64,000 bases of DNA, taken from positions 1 to 64,000 of the forward strand of contig NZ_BCBA01000002.1 in assembly GCF_001320245.1 (NCBI RefSeq), read 5' to 3'. The notes below the pieces were generated by a model. That model did not search any database and was not told the DNA's origin. It saw only the letters and a list, made by a program, of their open reading frames with translations. The DNA comes from Pseudomonas sp. NBRC 111124 (GTDB taxonomy: Bacteria > Pseudomonadota > Gammaproteobacteria > Pseudomonadales > Pseudomonadaceae). Below, piece by piece: positions 55,452 through 64,000 of the stretch (positions within the stretch are counted from its first letter, which is position 1; each line of letters starts with the position of its first letter). Made by a program: the position numbers and the translations under genes.

Positions 55452-55930
55452 GCGCTGCAGCGAAAGTGCTCGATCCCTGCAGCGCCAGCCGCATGATGTG
55501 GTTCGACAAGGAAGACCAGCGCGCCCTGTTCGGCGACATCCGCGACGAGGAACACCTACTCTGCGACGGCCGCGTGCTGAAGGTTGAGCCCGATGTGCTG
55601 ATGGACTTCCGTAGCCTGCCCTTCGAGGCCTCAACCTTCCGACTGGTCGTGTTCGATCCGCCGCACCTCACCCGGGCCGGCGTCGATAGCTGGATGCGCG
55701 CTAAGTACGGACTGTTGACCAGCGACTGGCGGGAAGACATCCGCCAAGGCTTCGCCGAGTGCTTCCGCGTGCTGGAGCCAGAGGGAATCCTGATCTTCAA
55801 GTGGAACGAAACCCAGGTGCTGGTAAGCGAGCTGCTGGCCCTAACCGATGAGAAACCCCTGTTTGGCCACAAGTCCGGTAAGCGCGAGAAGACGCACTGG
55901 ATCACCTTCATGAAACGCCCCGCAGCCTAA
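55448..55930 (+). CDS. SAM-dependent methyltransferase (DPPH motif)
   Basis: A 160-residue class I methyltransferase. KVLDPCSASRMMWFDKEDQR carries the SAM-binding region, FRLVVFDPPHL the catalytic DPPH/DPPY-like motif of amino-methyltransferases, and ECFRVLEPEGILIFKWNETQ the next strand. The size and motifs fit a small phage enzyme that modifies adenine or cytosine N-positions in DNA; substrate unknown. With the Dcm enzyme it is the second methyltransferase of the prophage. Confidence 0.8.
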   Translation: MSAAAKVLDPCSASRMMWFDKEDQRALFGDIRDEEHLLCDGRVLKVEPDVLMDFRSLPFEASTFRLVVFDPPHLTRAGVDSWMRAKYGLLTSDWREDIRQGFAECFRVLEPEGILIFKWNETQVLVSELLALTDEKPLFGHKSGKREKTHWITFMKRPAA

Positions 55931-55984
55931 TCCCTCCCCTACAACTCAAGCCCGCCGACATGCGCGGGCATGGAGAGCCACGCT

Positions 55985-56308
55985 ATGACGAAAGAAGAAT
56001 TGGCCGGTCTGCCCGAGAAGGTGCGCATTGCCACCGAGGCCGGCAAAGCGGCCGCAGCGGCCTGCACCAATGATGGCGGCAGCGCCAACCTCGACCGCGT
56101 TGTCATCCCCGTTCCAGGCTTCCGCGCCAGCCAGCTGCCCAGCCTGCCGGGCTACGTGCAGAAGAAGAGCCGCTACCACCAGCAGGGCGTCCATCTGGAC
56201 ACGTCTTGGCCAGGCATCGGCAATCAGCACAGCGCTGGCGTGCAAGCGATGCAAGCCTCGCTCAAGGCCCAGGGCGTCAACTGCTACGTCTACTGCCAGG
56301 TCGACTGA
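55985..56308 (+). CDS. Hypothetical phage protein (107 residues)
   Basis: ATG at 55985 with GGAG 11 bases upstream; an ATG at 55970 is less likely. The chain (MTKEELAGLPEKVRIATEAG...) has GYVQKKSRYHQQGVHLDTSW and AGVQAMQASLKAQGVNCYVY, typical for a small protein encoded just before excisionase in Pseudomonas prophages. Unknown function. Confidence 0.6.
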   Translation: MTKEELAGLPEKVRIATEAGKAAAAACTNDGGSANLDRVVIPVPGFRASQLPSLPGYVQKKSRYHQQGVHLDTSWPGIGNQHSAGVQAMQASLKAQGVNCYVYCQVD

Positions 56309-56347
56309 CCACCAACCTGCCGCCACCGGCGGCGTGGAGACCATCCC

Positions 56348-56680
56348 ATGGAAAACGAAAGCACCGGCGACGTCGACAAGGTCACTGAACAGAAAATGGC
56401 CGATCTACTCGGCTGCACCAAGAAAGCCCTGGAGCGAAGACGCCAGGACGGGAAAGTACCTGAAGGCGTCTGGATCAAGCACGGCGGCCGAATCATCTAC
56501 AGCAAAAGGAGATACGACGAATGGCTGGAAAGCCAATGGCTCTACCCAGAGGAGTCGAAGTCTTCCGCAACTCCCTCCGCATTCGTTTCACTTGGGACGG
56601 TATCCGTCGATGCGAAACGCTCCCCTATCCCCCGACACAGAAAGGGATCAAAGCTGCATCCAGCCTTCGCGATCAGGTAA
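56348..56680 (+). CDS. Excisionase-like protein (Xis)
   Basis: A 110-residue protein with a MerR/AlpA-like winged helix: VTEQKMADLLGCTKKALERR, then PEGVWIKHGGRIIYSKRRYD. It should bind near the attachment site and direct the integrase to excision. GGAG is 6 bases before the ATG. Its last 53 codons overlap the integrase gene in another frame; this tail (AKRSPIPRHRKGSK) is basic, which suggests the overlap is coding and not simply a missed stop. Confidence 0.8.
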   Translation: MENESTGDVDKVTEQKMADLLGCTKKALERRRQDGKVPEGVWIKHGGRIIYSKRRYDEWLESQWLYPEESKSSATPSAFVSLGTVSVDAKRSPIPRHRKGSKLHPAFAIR

Positions 56681-57714
56681 CCAGCCTCAACAAGCTTGGT
56701 CTCCTTGACCAGGACAAATATGCCGAGCTGTTCCCCAGCTCGCAGGCTGCGGTCGGCGGAAAACCGACCTTTGGCGAGTACGCTCAGCTCTGGCTGGACA
56801 GCCGCGAAATTACCCAAGGTACTCACAACAACTACAAGAGTGCCCTGAACCTCTATTGGGTACCGCGCCTGGCTATGGTCCGTGTTGACCTGATCACAAC
56901 CACCCTGCTGCGCCGCGTCATCGCTGACACCGACTGGACATCGGCAAACGTCAAACGCAATGCGATCACCAGGTTGGCAACGATTCTTGGTGCAGCTACC
57001 CGGGAAGGACTTCTGACCAAAAATCCCGCCGAAATGATTGAGCTGCCAAAGCGTTCGAGGAAGGAGATTGACCCCTTCACCCTGGCAGAAGCCAACACCA
57101 TCATCGACAAGCTGTACCAGCATAAGCACTGGCCGAGCCTCATCTACGCCGCGCTGTTCGAGTTCATGTTCTTCACCGGCCTCCGCCTGTCGGAGGCTTT
57201 GGCAGTTCGCTGGGATGTGATCGATATGGAAAAGAGGACGGTGCACGTTAAGAGGACCGTTGCCCTGGGGAAGGTGGAGGAAAGGACAAAAACCGGGCGA
57301 GACCGGTTTGTCCTGCTGAATGATCGGGCCTTGCGGGCAATCCAGTTCGCGAGGGAGTACGCGGACCGCCGCAGGCACGGGAAGGGAGTGGTGACCGAAA
57401 CGCCGTTCTTGTTTCCGCCGTCGAAGAACGCCGCGTACGTGAGACAGACGTCTGATCTGCACAAGCAGTGGGTGCCAGTGCTGAACGATTTGGGGATCAG
57501 GCGTCGTCCCCCATACAACTGCCGTCACACCTATGCGACAATATGCTTAATGTCCGGCCTCAACCCCGCATTTATCGCCCAACAGCTGGGTCACAGCGTT
57601 CAGATGCTGCTGTCGACGTATGCCCGTTGGCTCAACTCAAGCTCCGACTGGAGCGAGCTGGAAAAACTCAAGATTGGTATCAAATCGGTATCAGCTGAAA
57701 ATCCAGCGTCGTAA
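56521..57714 (+). CDS. int: Tyrosine-type integrase
   Basis: A 397-residue site-specific recombinase. The N-terminal arm-binding domain (PRGVEVFRNSLRIRFTWDGI) is of the DUF3596 type, followed by a SAM-like core-binding domain (FGEYAQLWLDSREITQGTHN). The catalytic part has R in FFTGLRLSEAL, K in VKRTVALGKVEERTKTG, then the box YNCRHTYATICLMSGLNPAF, QQLGHS and the nucleophile Tyr in STYARWLN. AAAGGAG is 9 bases before the ATG at 56521. It is the last phage gene; the attachment site should be just past it. Confidence 0.95.
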   Translation: MAGKPMALPRGVEVFRNSLRIRFTWDGIRRCETLPYPPTQKGIKAASSLRDQVTSLNKLGLLDQDKYAELFPSSQAAVGGKPTFGEYAQLWLDSREITQGTHNNYKSALNLYWVPRLAMVRVDLITTTLLRRVIADTDWTSANVKRNAITRLATILGAATREGLLTKNPAEMIELPKRSRKEIDPFTLAEANTIIDKLYQHKHWPSLIYAALFEFMFFTGLRLSEALAVRWDVIDMEKRTVHVKRTVALGKVEERTKTGRDRFVLLNDRALRAIQFAREYADRRRHGKGVVTETPFLFPPSKNAAYVRQTSDLHKQWVPVLNDLGIRRRPPYNCRHTYATICLMSGLNPAFIAQQLGHSVQMLLSTYARWLNSSSDWSELEKLKIGIKSVSAENPAS

Positions 57715-57734
57715 GTTACTGATAGGTAAGCCCT

Positions 57735-59321
<1,587 letters not shown>

Positions 59322-59458
59322 GGTAGCTGAGCTGGCCTGGCCGCCTTGTGGTGGCTGGGCCGGCGCTCCCCGACGAATAATTCGTTAGCCTGCTTTCATT
59401 TCCTTCGCGCAGCGGCCATCATTAGGGCACGCCCAACCGCCCGCCCGCGAAAGAGCCC

Positions 59459-60652
59459 ATGACCGCGCAACAGCCCGCCCCCGCCAGCAGCACCTTCAGC
59501 GTCACCCTGCAGATCCTGTCGATCGTCTTCTACACCTTCGTTGCCTTCCTTTGCATCGGCTTGCCGATCGCGGTACTGCCCAGCTATGTGCACGACCAGC
59601 TGGGTTTCGGGGCAGTGATCGCCGGAGTGACCATCGGCCTGCAATACCTCTGCACCCTGCTCAGCCGCCCCTTTGCCGGGCGCGTAGCAGATACCTTGGG
59701 GGGCAAGAAAGCGATCCGCTTTGGCCTGCTGGGCATCGCCGGCTGCGGGGTGCTGACGCTGCTATCGGCCTGGTCGCTGCAGCTGCCGCTGCTGAGCCTG
59801 GCACTGCTGCTCGGCGGCCGTGTGCTGTTGGGGCTTGCCCAGGGGCTGATCGGCGTCGCCACCTTGAGCTGGGGCATCAGCCAGGTTGGCCCGGAACACA
59901 CGGCGCGGGTGATCTCGTGGAATGGCATCGCCTCTTATGGGGCTATCGCCATTGGTGCGCCGGTGGGTGTGCTGGCGGTCGCCGGCCTGGACTTCAGCGT
60001 GCTCGGTCCTGCCCTGCTGGTATTGGCGCTGCTGGCCTTGCTGGTGCTGCGCAAACGTCCGGACGTGGTCGTGACCCGCGGTGAGCGGCTGCCGTTCTGG
60101 TCGGCCTTCGGCCGCGTCGCACCCTGCGGGCTGGGGCTGACCCTGGCGTCGATCGGCTACGGCACCCTGACCACCTTCGTCACCCTTTATTACCTGGAGC
60201 GCGGCTGGATCGGGGCGGCCTGGTGCCTGAGTGCCTTTGGCCTGTGCTTTATCATTTCGCGGTTGTTGTTCGTCAATGCGGTCAACCGCTTCGGCGGCTA
60301 CAACGTGGCCATGGCCTGCATGGCCACCGAAGTGCTCGGCCTGAGCCTGCTGTGGCTGGCGCCTTCGCCGCCGTGGGCACTGGTCGGTGCCGGCCTGACC
60401 GGCTTCGGCCTGTCGCTGGTATACCCGGCACTGGGTGTCGAAGCGATCAAGCAGGTGCCAAGCAGCAGCCGCGGCGCCGGGCTGGGTGCTTATGCCGTGT
60501 TCTTCGACATGGCGCTGGCCGTCGCCGGCCCGGTGATGGGCGCGGTAGCGGTACATCTGGGTTATGCCTCGATCTTCTGCGTCGCAGCCCTGCTGGCCTT
60601 GGCCGGGGTCGGCCTGACGCTGCTACTGTCGCGGCGCAGCCACCGCAGCTGA
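59459..60652 (+). CDS. MFS transporter (YhhS/YfcJ group)
   Basis: A 397-residue membrane protein with 12 predicted spans of the major facilitator superfamily. The loop motif GRVADTLGGKKAIRFGLLG and the first helix region (FYTFVAFLCIGLPIAVLPSY) are typical of the YhhS/YfcJ group, thought to export small molecules. A terminator-like region is not seen between the ABC-F gene and this one, but the 137-bp gap may hold a promoter. Its 3' end overlaps the converging hydrolase gene by 30 bp. The substrate is unknown. Confidence 0.85.
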   Translation: MTAQQPAPASSTFSVTLQILSIVFYTFVAFLCIGLPIAVLPSYVHDQLGFGAVIAGVTIGLQYLCTLLSRPFAGRVADTLGGKKAIRFGLLGIAGCGVLTLLSAWSLQLPLLSLALLLGGRVLLGLAQGLIGVATLSWGISQVGPEHTARVISWNGIASYGAIAIGAPVGVLAVAGLDFSVLGPALLVLALLALLVLRKRPDVVVTRGERLPFWSAFGRVAPCGLGLTLASIGYGTLTTFVTLYYLERGWIGAAWCLSAFGLCFIISRLLFVNAVNRFGGYNVAMACMATEVLGLSLLWLAPSPPWALVGAGLTGFGLSLVYPALGVEAIKQVPSSSRGAGLGAYAVFFDMALAVAGPVMGAVAVHLGYASIFCVAALLALAGVGLTLLLSRRSHRS

Positions 60653-61657
60653 GCGCTCGGCGTGCTCCGGTGCGCCCAGGGCCTGGGTGAAGAAGGCCGC
60701 CGTGTCGCGCTGCAGCGAATGGTGGATGTAGCGCCGGTCGACACCCTCGGCGTCCTTGCACAGCGCTGGCATGCGCGCATGCTGCTCCTCGTCACAGCGG
60801 GCCATGAACACGAAGTGGCCGGCCCCGGCGAGCAGGCGGTAGTCAGGGGTAATCGGTAGCTTGCGCGCCAGCTCCTCGGCATTGCGGTCCACTGCCACCA
60901 ACTGGTCGCTGTCGCCGCTGTAGATCAGTGCTGGCACCTTCACCCCGGCCAGGGCATGGCGGCCGAACATCAGGCTCAGCGGTGCCATCAACATCACCGC
61001 GCCAATTCGTGAGTCGGCCTTGGGTGCCAGCTCGCTGCGGTCGGCAATCAGCACACCGTGGGTCTTGCAGGCATCGGCATCACCCGGGCGCTCCAGGCAA
61101 TAACGGCGCAGGCGATCCAGGTCGGGCTGGGCGCCAGACAGGATCAATGCGGTTTCACCGCCGGCCGAATAACCGATCACGCCGACCTTGCCGTCATTCA
61201 GGTAAGGGCCCAACAGTGTGTCTTCACGGGCAGCGGTGATGGCCTCGCTGACCTGCAACGGCCGGCCGTACAGATTGCTCAGCGTGCCCAGGCGGCTGTG
61301 GTCACGGGCGTTGTCGCCCGGATGCACCACTGCCACCACGACGAAGCCCCGGCGGGCCAGGGAGGTGGCCAGGTAGTGCAGCGCCAGCGGGGTACCGGTA
61401 TTGCCGTGGGACAGCACCAGCAGCGGGAACTGCCCGAGGGCGACCGGGGCCTCTTCAGCGACGTCGATGGGGTAACCGTCGATGCGGATATTGCGCAGTG
61501 TGCCATGGGACGGGTAGAACGCCAGGGCATGCATGGGCCTGGCATCGACCGGGTCGTCGAGGGTCATGTGATGCAAACCGGCGACCCAGGGGGATGCTTC
61601 AGCGTGGGCCAACAGGCCGCCGAGCAGCAAGGCCAGCAAACAGCGGGAAGTGTTCAT
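60623..61657 (-). CDS. Secreted alpha/beta hydrolase
   Basis: A 344-residue enzyme with a signal peptide (MNTSRCLLALLLGGLLAHAEA). The alpha/beta hydrolase fold is shown by the oxyanion stretch LLVLSHGNTGTPLALHY, the nucleophile elbow GVIGYSAGGETAL (Ser near 166), an acid region YSGDSDQLV and the catalytic His in AGAGHFVFM. It resembles the dienelactone-hydrolase/PAF-acetylhydrolase group. It probably acts in the periplasm or outside. The substrate cannot be told. Confidence 0.85.
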   Translation of the reverse strand: MNTSRCLLALLLGGLLAHAEASPWVAGLHHMTLDDPVDARPMHALAFYPSHGTLRNIRIDGYPIDVAEEAPVALGQFPLLVLSHGNTGTPLALHYLATSLARRGFVVVAVVHPGDNARDHSRLGTLSNLYGRPLQVSEAITAAREDTLLGPYLNDGKVGVIGYSAGGETALILSGAQPDLDRLRRYCLERPGDADACKTHGVLIADRSELAPKADSRIGAVMLMAPLSLMFGRHALAGVKVPALIYSGDSDQLVAVDRNAEELARKLPITPDYRLLAGAGHFVFMARCDEEQHARMPALCKDAEGVDRRYIHHSLQRDTAAFFTQALGAPEHAERSAAVAAPRQ

Positions 61658-61740
61658 CGGTCAGCTATCGCGCAGCAGGCATCAAGATACCGTCAGCATA
61701 GAACCGGCCTTACCACCGCCAGATGAAAACTGCATGAAAA

Positions 61741-61777
61741 AACCGGCTGGCGCACGGGGCGCCAGCCGGTTTTTTTA
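61741..61777 (-). terminator. Bidirectional terminator behind azoR
   Basis: AACCGGCTGGCG and CGCCAGCCGGTT form a 12-bp stem with a 7-base loop, with T-runs on both strands. It lies 13 bp after the azoreductase stop and upstream of the hydrolase gene. Confidence 0.85.
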
Positions 61778-61789
61778 TCGCCAGCCCGA

Positions 61790-62401
61790 TCAGGCTGCAG
61801 CGAACAGCTCGTTGGCAATCTGTGCCTGGGCGGCATCGATGGCCTGGGTACGGTGTTCCGGGCCATAGGCCAGGCCGTGGGCGCGGACAACTTCCAGGTC
61901 GGTGATGCCGATGAAGCCAAGGAACACCTTGAGGAAGTCCTCATGGCCAACACCGGTAGGCTGGCCAGCGTGCAGGCCACCAGCGGTAGAAACCAGTACC
62001 ACTTTCTTGTTGCCGCACAGGCCTTCCGGGCCGGCTTCGGTGTAACGGAAGGTCTTGCCGGCAACGGCTACGCGGTCAATCCAAGCCTTGAGCTGGGTCG
62101 GTACGCTGAAGTTGTACATTGGCGCGCCAATCACCACTGCGTCGGCGGCGAGGAATTCTTCCAGGGTTTCAGCGCTCAGCTTGGCTTCGAAGGCTTGGGC
62201 GGCGTCGCGGGCTTCTTCCGGGGTGCCGGCTGCCACCAGGGTGGCGGACGAGAAGTGGGCGATGGCATCGGCAGCCAGGTCACGGTAAACCACTTCGATG
62301 CTCGGATCAGCAGCTTTCCAGGCTTCGACCACTTCGCGGCTCAGTTGGCGAGAGGCGGAATTGTCGCCCAGGATGCTCGAATCGATATGCAACAGTTTCA
62401 T
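61790..62401 (-). CDS. azoR: FMN-dependent NADH-azoreductase / quinone reductase
   Basis: A 203-residue flavodoxin-fold enzyme of the AzoR family, which reduces quinones and azo compounds with [24 protein letters not shown] with the SxxxxxSxSR FMN-phosphate loop, then [19 protein letters not shown] and [10 protein letters not shown] are diagnostic. The ATG at 62401 is the family start; a longer frame to 62443 has no support. The AraC regulator gene is divergent, 175 bp away, and a natural candidate for its control. Confidence 0.92.
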   Translation of the reverse strand: MKLLHIDSSILGDNSASRQLSREVVEAWKAADPSIEVVYRDLAADAIAHFSSATLVAAGTPEEARDAAQAFEAKLSAETLEEFLAADAVVIGAPMYNFSVPTQLKAWIDRVAVAGKTFRYTEAGPEGLCGNKKVVLVSTAGGLHAGQPTGVGHEDFLKVFLGFIGITDLEVVRAHGLAYGPEHRTQAIDAAQAQIANELFAAA

Positions 62402-62504
62402 GGGACTCTCCAGTGAGTGAAGACCGCAGCGGTGGGCGATCACGATGGAGACAATCCTACCGGGGTGTCGAATAACTGATAAGTCGGTAAAAATGCGTTA
62501 GTTC

Positions 62505-62520
62505 GTCCCACTGATGGGAC
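62505..62520. promoter_or_regulatory. Palindrome between azoR and the araC-type gene
   Basis: GTCCCACTGATGGGAC has perfect 6-base arms around CTGA, in the divergent promoter region. It is a candidate operator for a dimeric regulator of azoR or of the AraC-type gene. Confidence 0.45.
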
Positions 62521-62576
62521 AATCATCAGATTTGATCGGTGTATAGTGGCGGCCCAGTACGTCTACCTGCCTGGAA

Positions 62577-63365
62577 ATGCCCCTCATGGCCGTCGCCACT
62601 CCACCAGACTTCGCCAGTGCACAGCACCCGATCCAACCACTTGCCCGTACCTATCCGCGAGGCCTGGCAATCGAGCCTCACCTGCACGACTGGGGGCAGT
62701 TGCTGTATGCCGAAAGCGGCGTCATGTGGGTCGACACACCGCGAGCCGCGCTGCTGGTACCGCCCCATCGCGCCGTCTGGATTCCCCCGTATATTCACCA
62801 TGGCATTCGAGTGGTCTCTGACCTGGAGATGCGCAACATCTACCTGCGCGAAGAGCTGGCCACGCGAATTGGCAGCGACCTCACGGTCGTCGAGGTCAGC
62901 CCCTTGCTGCGCGAACTGATCAGGCGCCGGGTAAAGGTAGGGCCTACGCCCGATGAGGTCTACAGGGATGCACTGGATGGCTTGCTGGTGATCGAACTGC
63001 GTCAGGCACGCAGCGCGTCGCTGCAAGTGCCGATGCCAGCCAATGGCGATCGACGTCTGCGAAACTTGTGCGAGAACGTGCTGCGCACACCTTCCCTGGC
63101 GCTCTCGTTCGAACAACACGCCCAAGCCATAGGCGCCAGTACGCGAACACTGGCCCGGCTGTTCAATGCCGAGCTTGGCCTGGGCTTCACCGAGTGGCGG
63201 CGCCAGGTGCAACTCACCTATGCGTCTGCGCGCTTGCTCGATGGCGCGGCGGTGAGCGCGGTCGCTGACGAACTGGGCTTCAACCTGGGCAGCTTCAGCG
63301 AAATGTTCCGCCGCGCAGTAGGGATTGCACCGTCCGTCTACGCCGCCCACCACTTGCACACGTGA
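62577..63365 (+). CDS. AraC family regulator with cupin domain
   Basis: A 262-residue regulator. The N-terminal cupin sensor (IEPHLHDWGQLLYAESGVMW, PPHRAVWIPPYIHHGIRV) is followed by the double helix-turn-helix (EQHAQAIGASTRTLARLFNA and the second, VADELGFNLGSFSEMFRRAV). It probably activates the divergent azoR or the downstream oxidoreductase in answer to a small aromatic or quinone-like signal. Two ATGs (62577 and 62586) are near each other; neither has a strong ribosome-binding site. Confidence 0.88.
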   Translation: MPLMAVATPPDFASAQHPIQPLARTYPRGLAIEPHLHDWGQLLYAESGVMWVDTPRAALLVPPHRAVWIPPYIHHGIRVVSDLEMRNIYLREELATRIGSDLTVVEVSPLLRELIRRRVKVGPTPDEVYRDALDGLLVIELRQARSASLQVPMPANGDRRLRNLCENVLRTPSLALSFEQHAQAIGASTRTLARLFNAELGLGFTEWRRQVQLTYASARLLDGAAVSAVADELGFNLGSFSEMFRRAVGIAPSVYAAHHLHT

Positions 63366-63458
63366 AGGCAAACTGTCCGATACGCGTAACTATCTGGCAG
63401 GCATGGCACAACGGACGACCTTAAGCTGGGACGCATCATCCACTTGAGGTAACGCAAC

Positions 63459-64000
63459 ATGAAGGCTCTGCAGTTCACGGCTACCGGCAGCCTCGATCAC
63501 CTGGCGCTGGTCGACCTGCCTACCCCTGCTCCCGCTACCGACGAGGTTCTGGTTCGGGTCAAGGCGGCTGGCCTGAATCCAAGCGATGTTAAGAATGTAC
63601 TGGGGCGTTTCCCCTACACCACGCTGCCTCGCGTACCTGGCCGGGATTTCGCCGGGATTGTCGAGCAGGGCCCCGAGGCGCTGATCGGCCAGTCCGTATG
63701 GGGCACGGGCAGAGGCCCTGGATTTCTACGTGATGGATCCCATGCCGAGTTCCTTACCGTGCCTGCAAGCGGCGTGGCGTTGAAGCCGAAAAGCCTGTCC
63801 TTCGCCCAGGCGGCAGCCATCGGTGTGCCATATACCACGGCCTACGACGCAGTCGAGCGCACCGGCATCAAGCCAGGCACCACGCTGTTGGTCATTGGTG
63901 CCAATGGCGCTGTAGGCACTGCTGCATTGGCGCTGGCGAAGATCCGCGGCGCACGTGTATTGGCCGCTGTGCGCAGGCCAGAGCAAGCTGCAGCGCTGGA
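63459..64000 (+). CDS. Zinc-independent MDR-family oxidoreductase, N-terminal part
   Basis: 180 residues of a quinone-oxidoreductase-like medium-chain dehydrogenase, cut by the window edge. MKALQFTATGSLDHLALVDL, then VRVKAAGLNPSDVKNVLGRF (the usual NPxD/VK start of quinone reductases), VPGRDFAGIV and the NADPH-binding LLVIGANGAVGTAALALAK. The zinc-binding cysteines of true alcohol dehydrogenases are missing. TTGAGGT precedes the ATG. It lies 93 bp after the AraC gene in the same direction. Confidence 0.85.
   Translation, partial: MKALQFTATGSLDHLALVDLPTPAPATDEVLVRVKAAGLNPSDVKNVLGRFPYTTLPRVPGRDFAGIVEQGPEALIGQSVWGTGRGPGFLRDGSHAEFLTVPASGVALKPKSLSFAQAAAIGVPYTTAYDAVERTGIKPGTTLLVIGANGAVGTAALALAKIRGARVLAAVRRPEQAAAL

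Larger units (their letters stand above)
4761..57734. mobile_element. Lambda-like siphovirus prophage, apparently near-complete
   Basis: A continuous block of phage genes with every expected module: integrase/excisionase, CI/Cro switch, replication O/P, Nin-region genes, recombination (ERF, YqaJ, SSB), packaging, head, long non-contractile tail with tape measure, fibre and lysis. No module is evidently missing, and I found only one disrupted phage gene (52695-53236). The tail genes (tape measure, G/GT, M, L, K, I, J order) place it with lambda-type siphoviruses. The ends are estimates: the integrase end is within about 20 bp, since the host ybiT-like gene begins at 57735; the left end lies somewhere between about 4000 and 4850. 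Confidence 0.9.

Noticed and set aside
56542..57528. 328-codon minus-strand frame antisense to the integrase
   Set aside because: Antisense shadow of a clearly conserved integrase, without domain features or ribosome-binding site.

Overview
The window is from a gamma-proteobacterial chromosome, most likely Pseudomonas putida group. The evidence is high-GC codon use, close resemblance of several proteins to Pseudomonas families (PagL, YbiT-type ABC-F, catabolic acetolactate synthase) and the style of the phage genes. Assignments come from reading translated sequence and recalling families; no database search was run.

About 53 kb of the window (roughly 4.8-57.7 kb) is one lambda-like, long-tailed (siphovirus-type) prophage that looks nearly complete. 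Left host flank (1-4.5 kb): minus-strand genes for a TPP-dependent acetolactate synthase-like enzyme (cut by the window edge), a RidA protein, a PNPOx-like flavoprotein and an SDR, then a PAS-histidine kinase gene broken by an in-frame amber stop, and a low-GC stretch with a small ORF behind a Fur-like site. Right host flank (57.7-64 kb): a YbiT-type ABC-F ATPase gene starting 20 bp after the integrase stop, then an MFS transporter, a secreted alpha/beta hydrolase, an AzoR-type azoreductase, an AraC regulator and the start of an MDR-family oxidoreductase.

Prophage layout: the late genes run on the minus strand from about 31.65 kb down to 4.85 kb, in the order holin-like membrane proteins, metallopeptidase, TerS, TerL, portal, minor head, scaffold, capsid, head-tail connectors, tail tube, G/GT chaperones made by a -1 frameshift (GGGAAAC), tape measure, M/L/K/I/J tail-tip genes, fibre, endolysin, Rz/Rz1 and a LexA-controlled terminal pair. 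Intrinsic terminators lie between several late genes, which fits antiterminated late transcription. The minus-strand early operon (39.3 to 33.25 kb) holds Cro, small regulators, Rha, O and P replication proteins with iterons inside O, NinB, YbcO, RusA and a gene in the position of lambda Q. Most junctions in it overlap by 1 to 4 bases. CI faces Cro across three operator sites, and two more copies of the operator flank a strong promoter at 41.88 kb. That promoter drives the plus-strand operon: a boxA, then small genes, ERF annealase, YqaJ exonuclease, SSB, a CrpP/Rmf-like protein, a PAPS-reductase-like protein, a cytosine methyltransferase, NinX, a second methyltransferase, excisionase and integrase.

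Accessory genes likely to change the lysogen are a full-length PagL lipid A deacylase with its catalytic residues, a HicAB toxin-antitoxin pair with tandem operators, an unknown 333-residue protein directly behind cI, a secreted 141-residue protein, a lipoprotein inside the tail module, reverse-strand membrane proteins inside the late operon, and reverse-strand islands inside the right operon. I could not identify the attachment-site repeat with confidence, and I saw no tRNA, rRNA, CRISPR array or insertion sequence.
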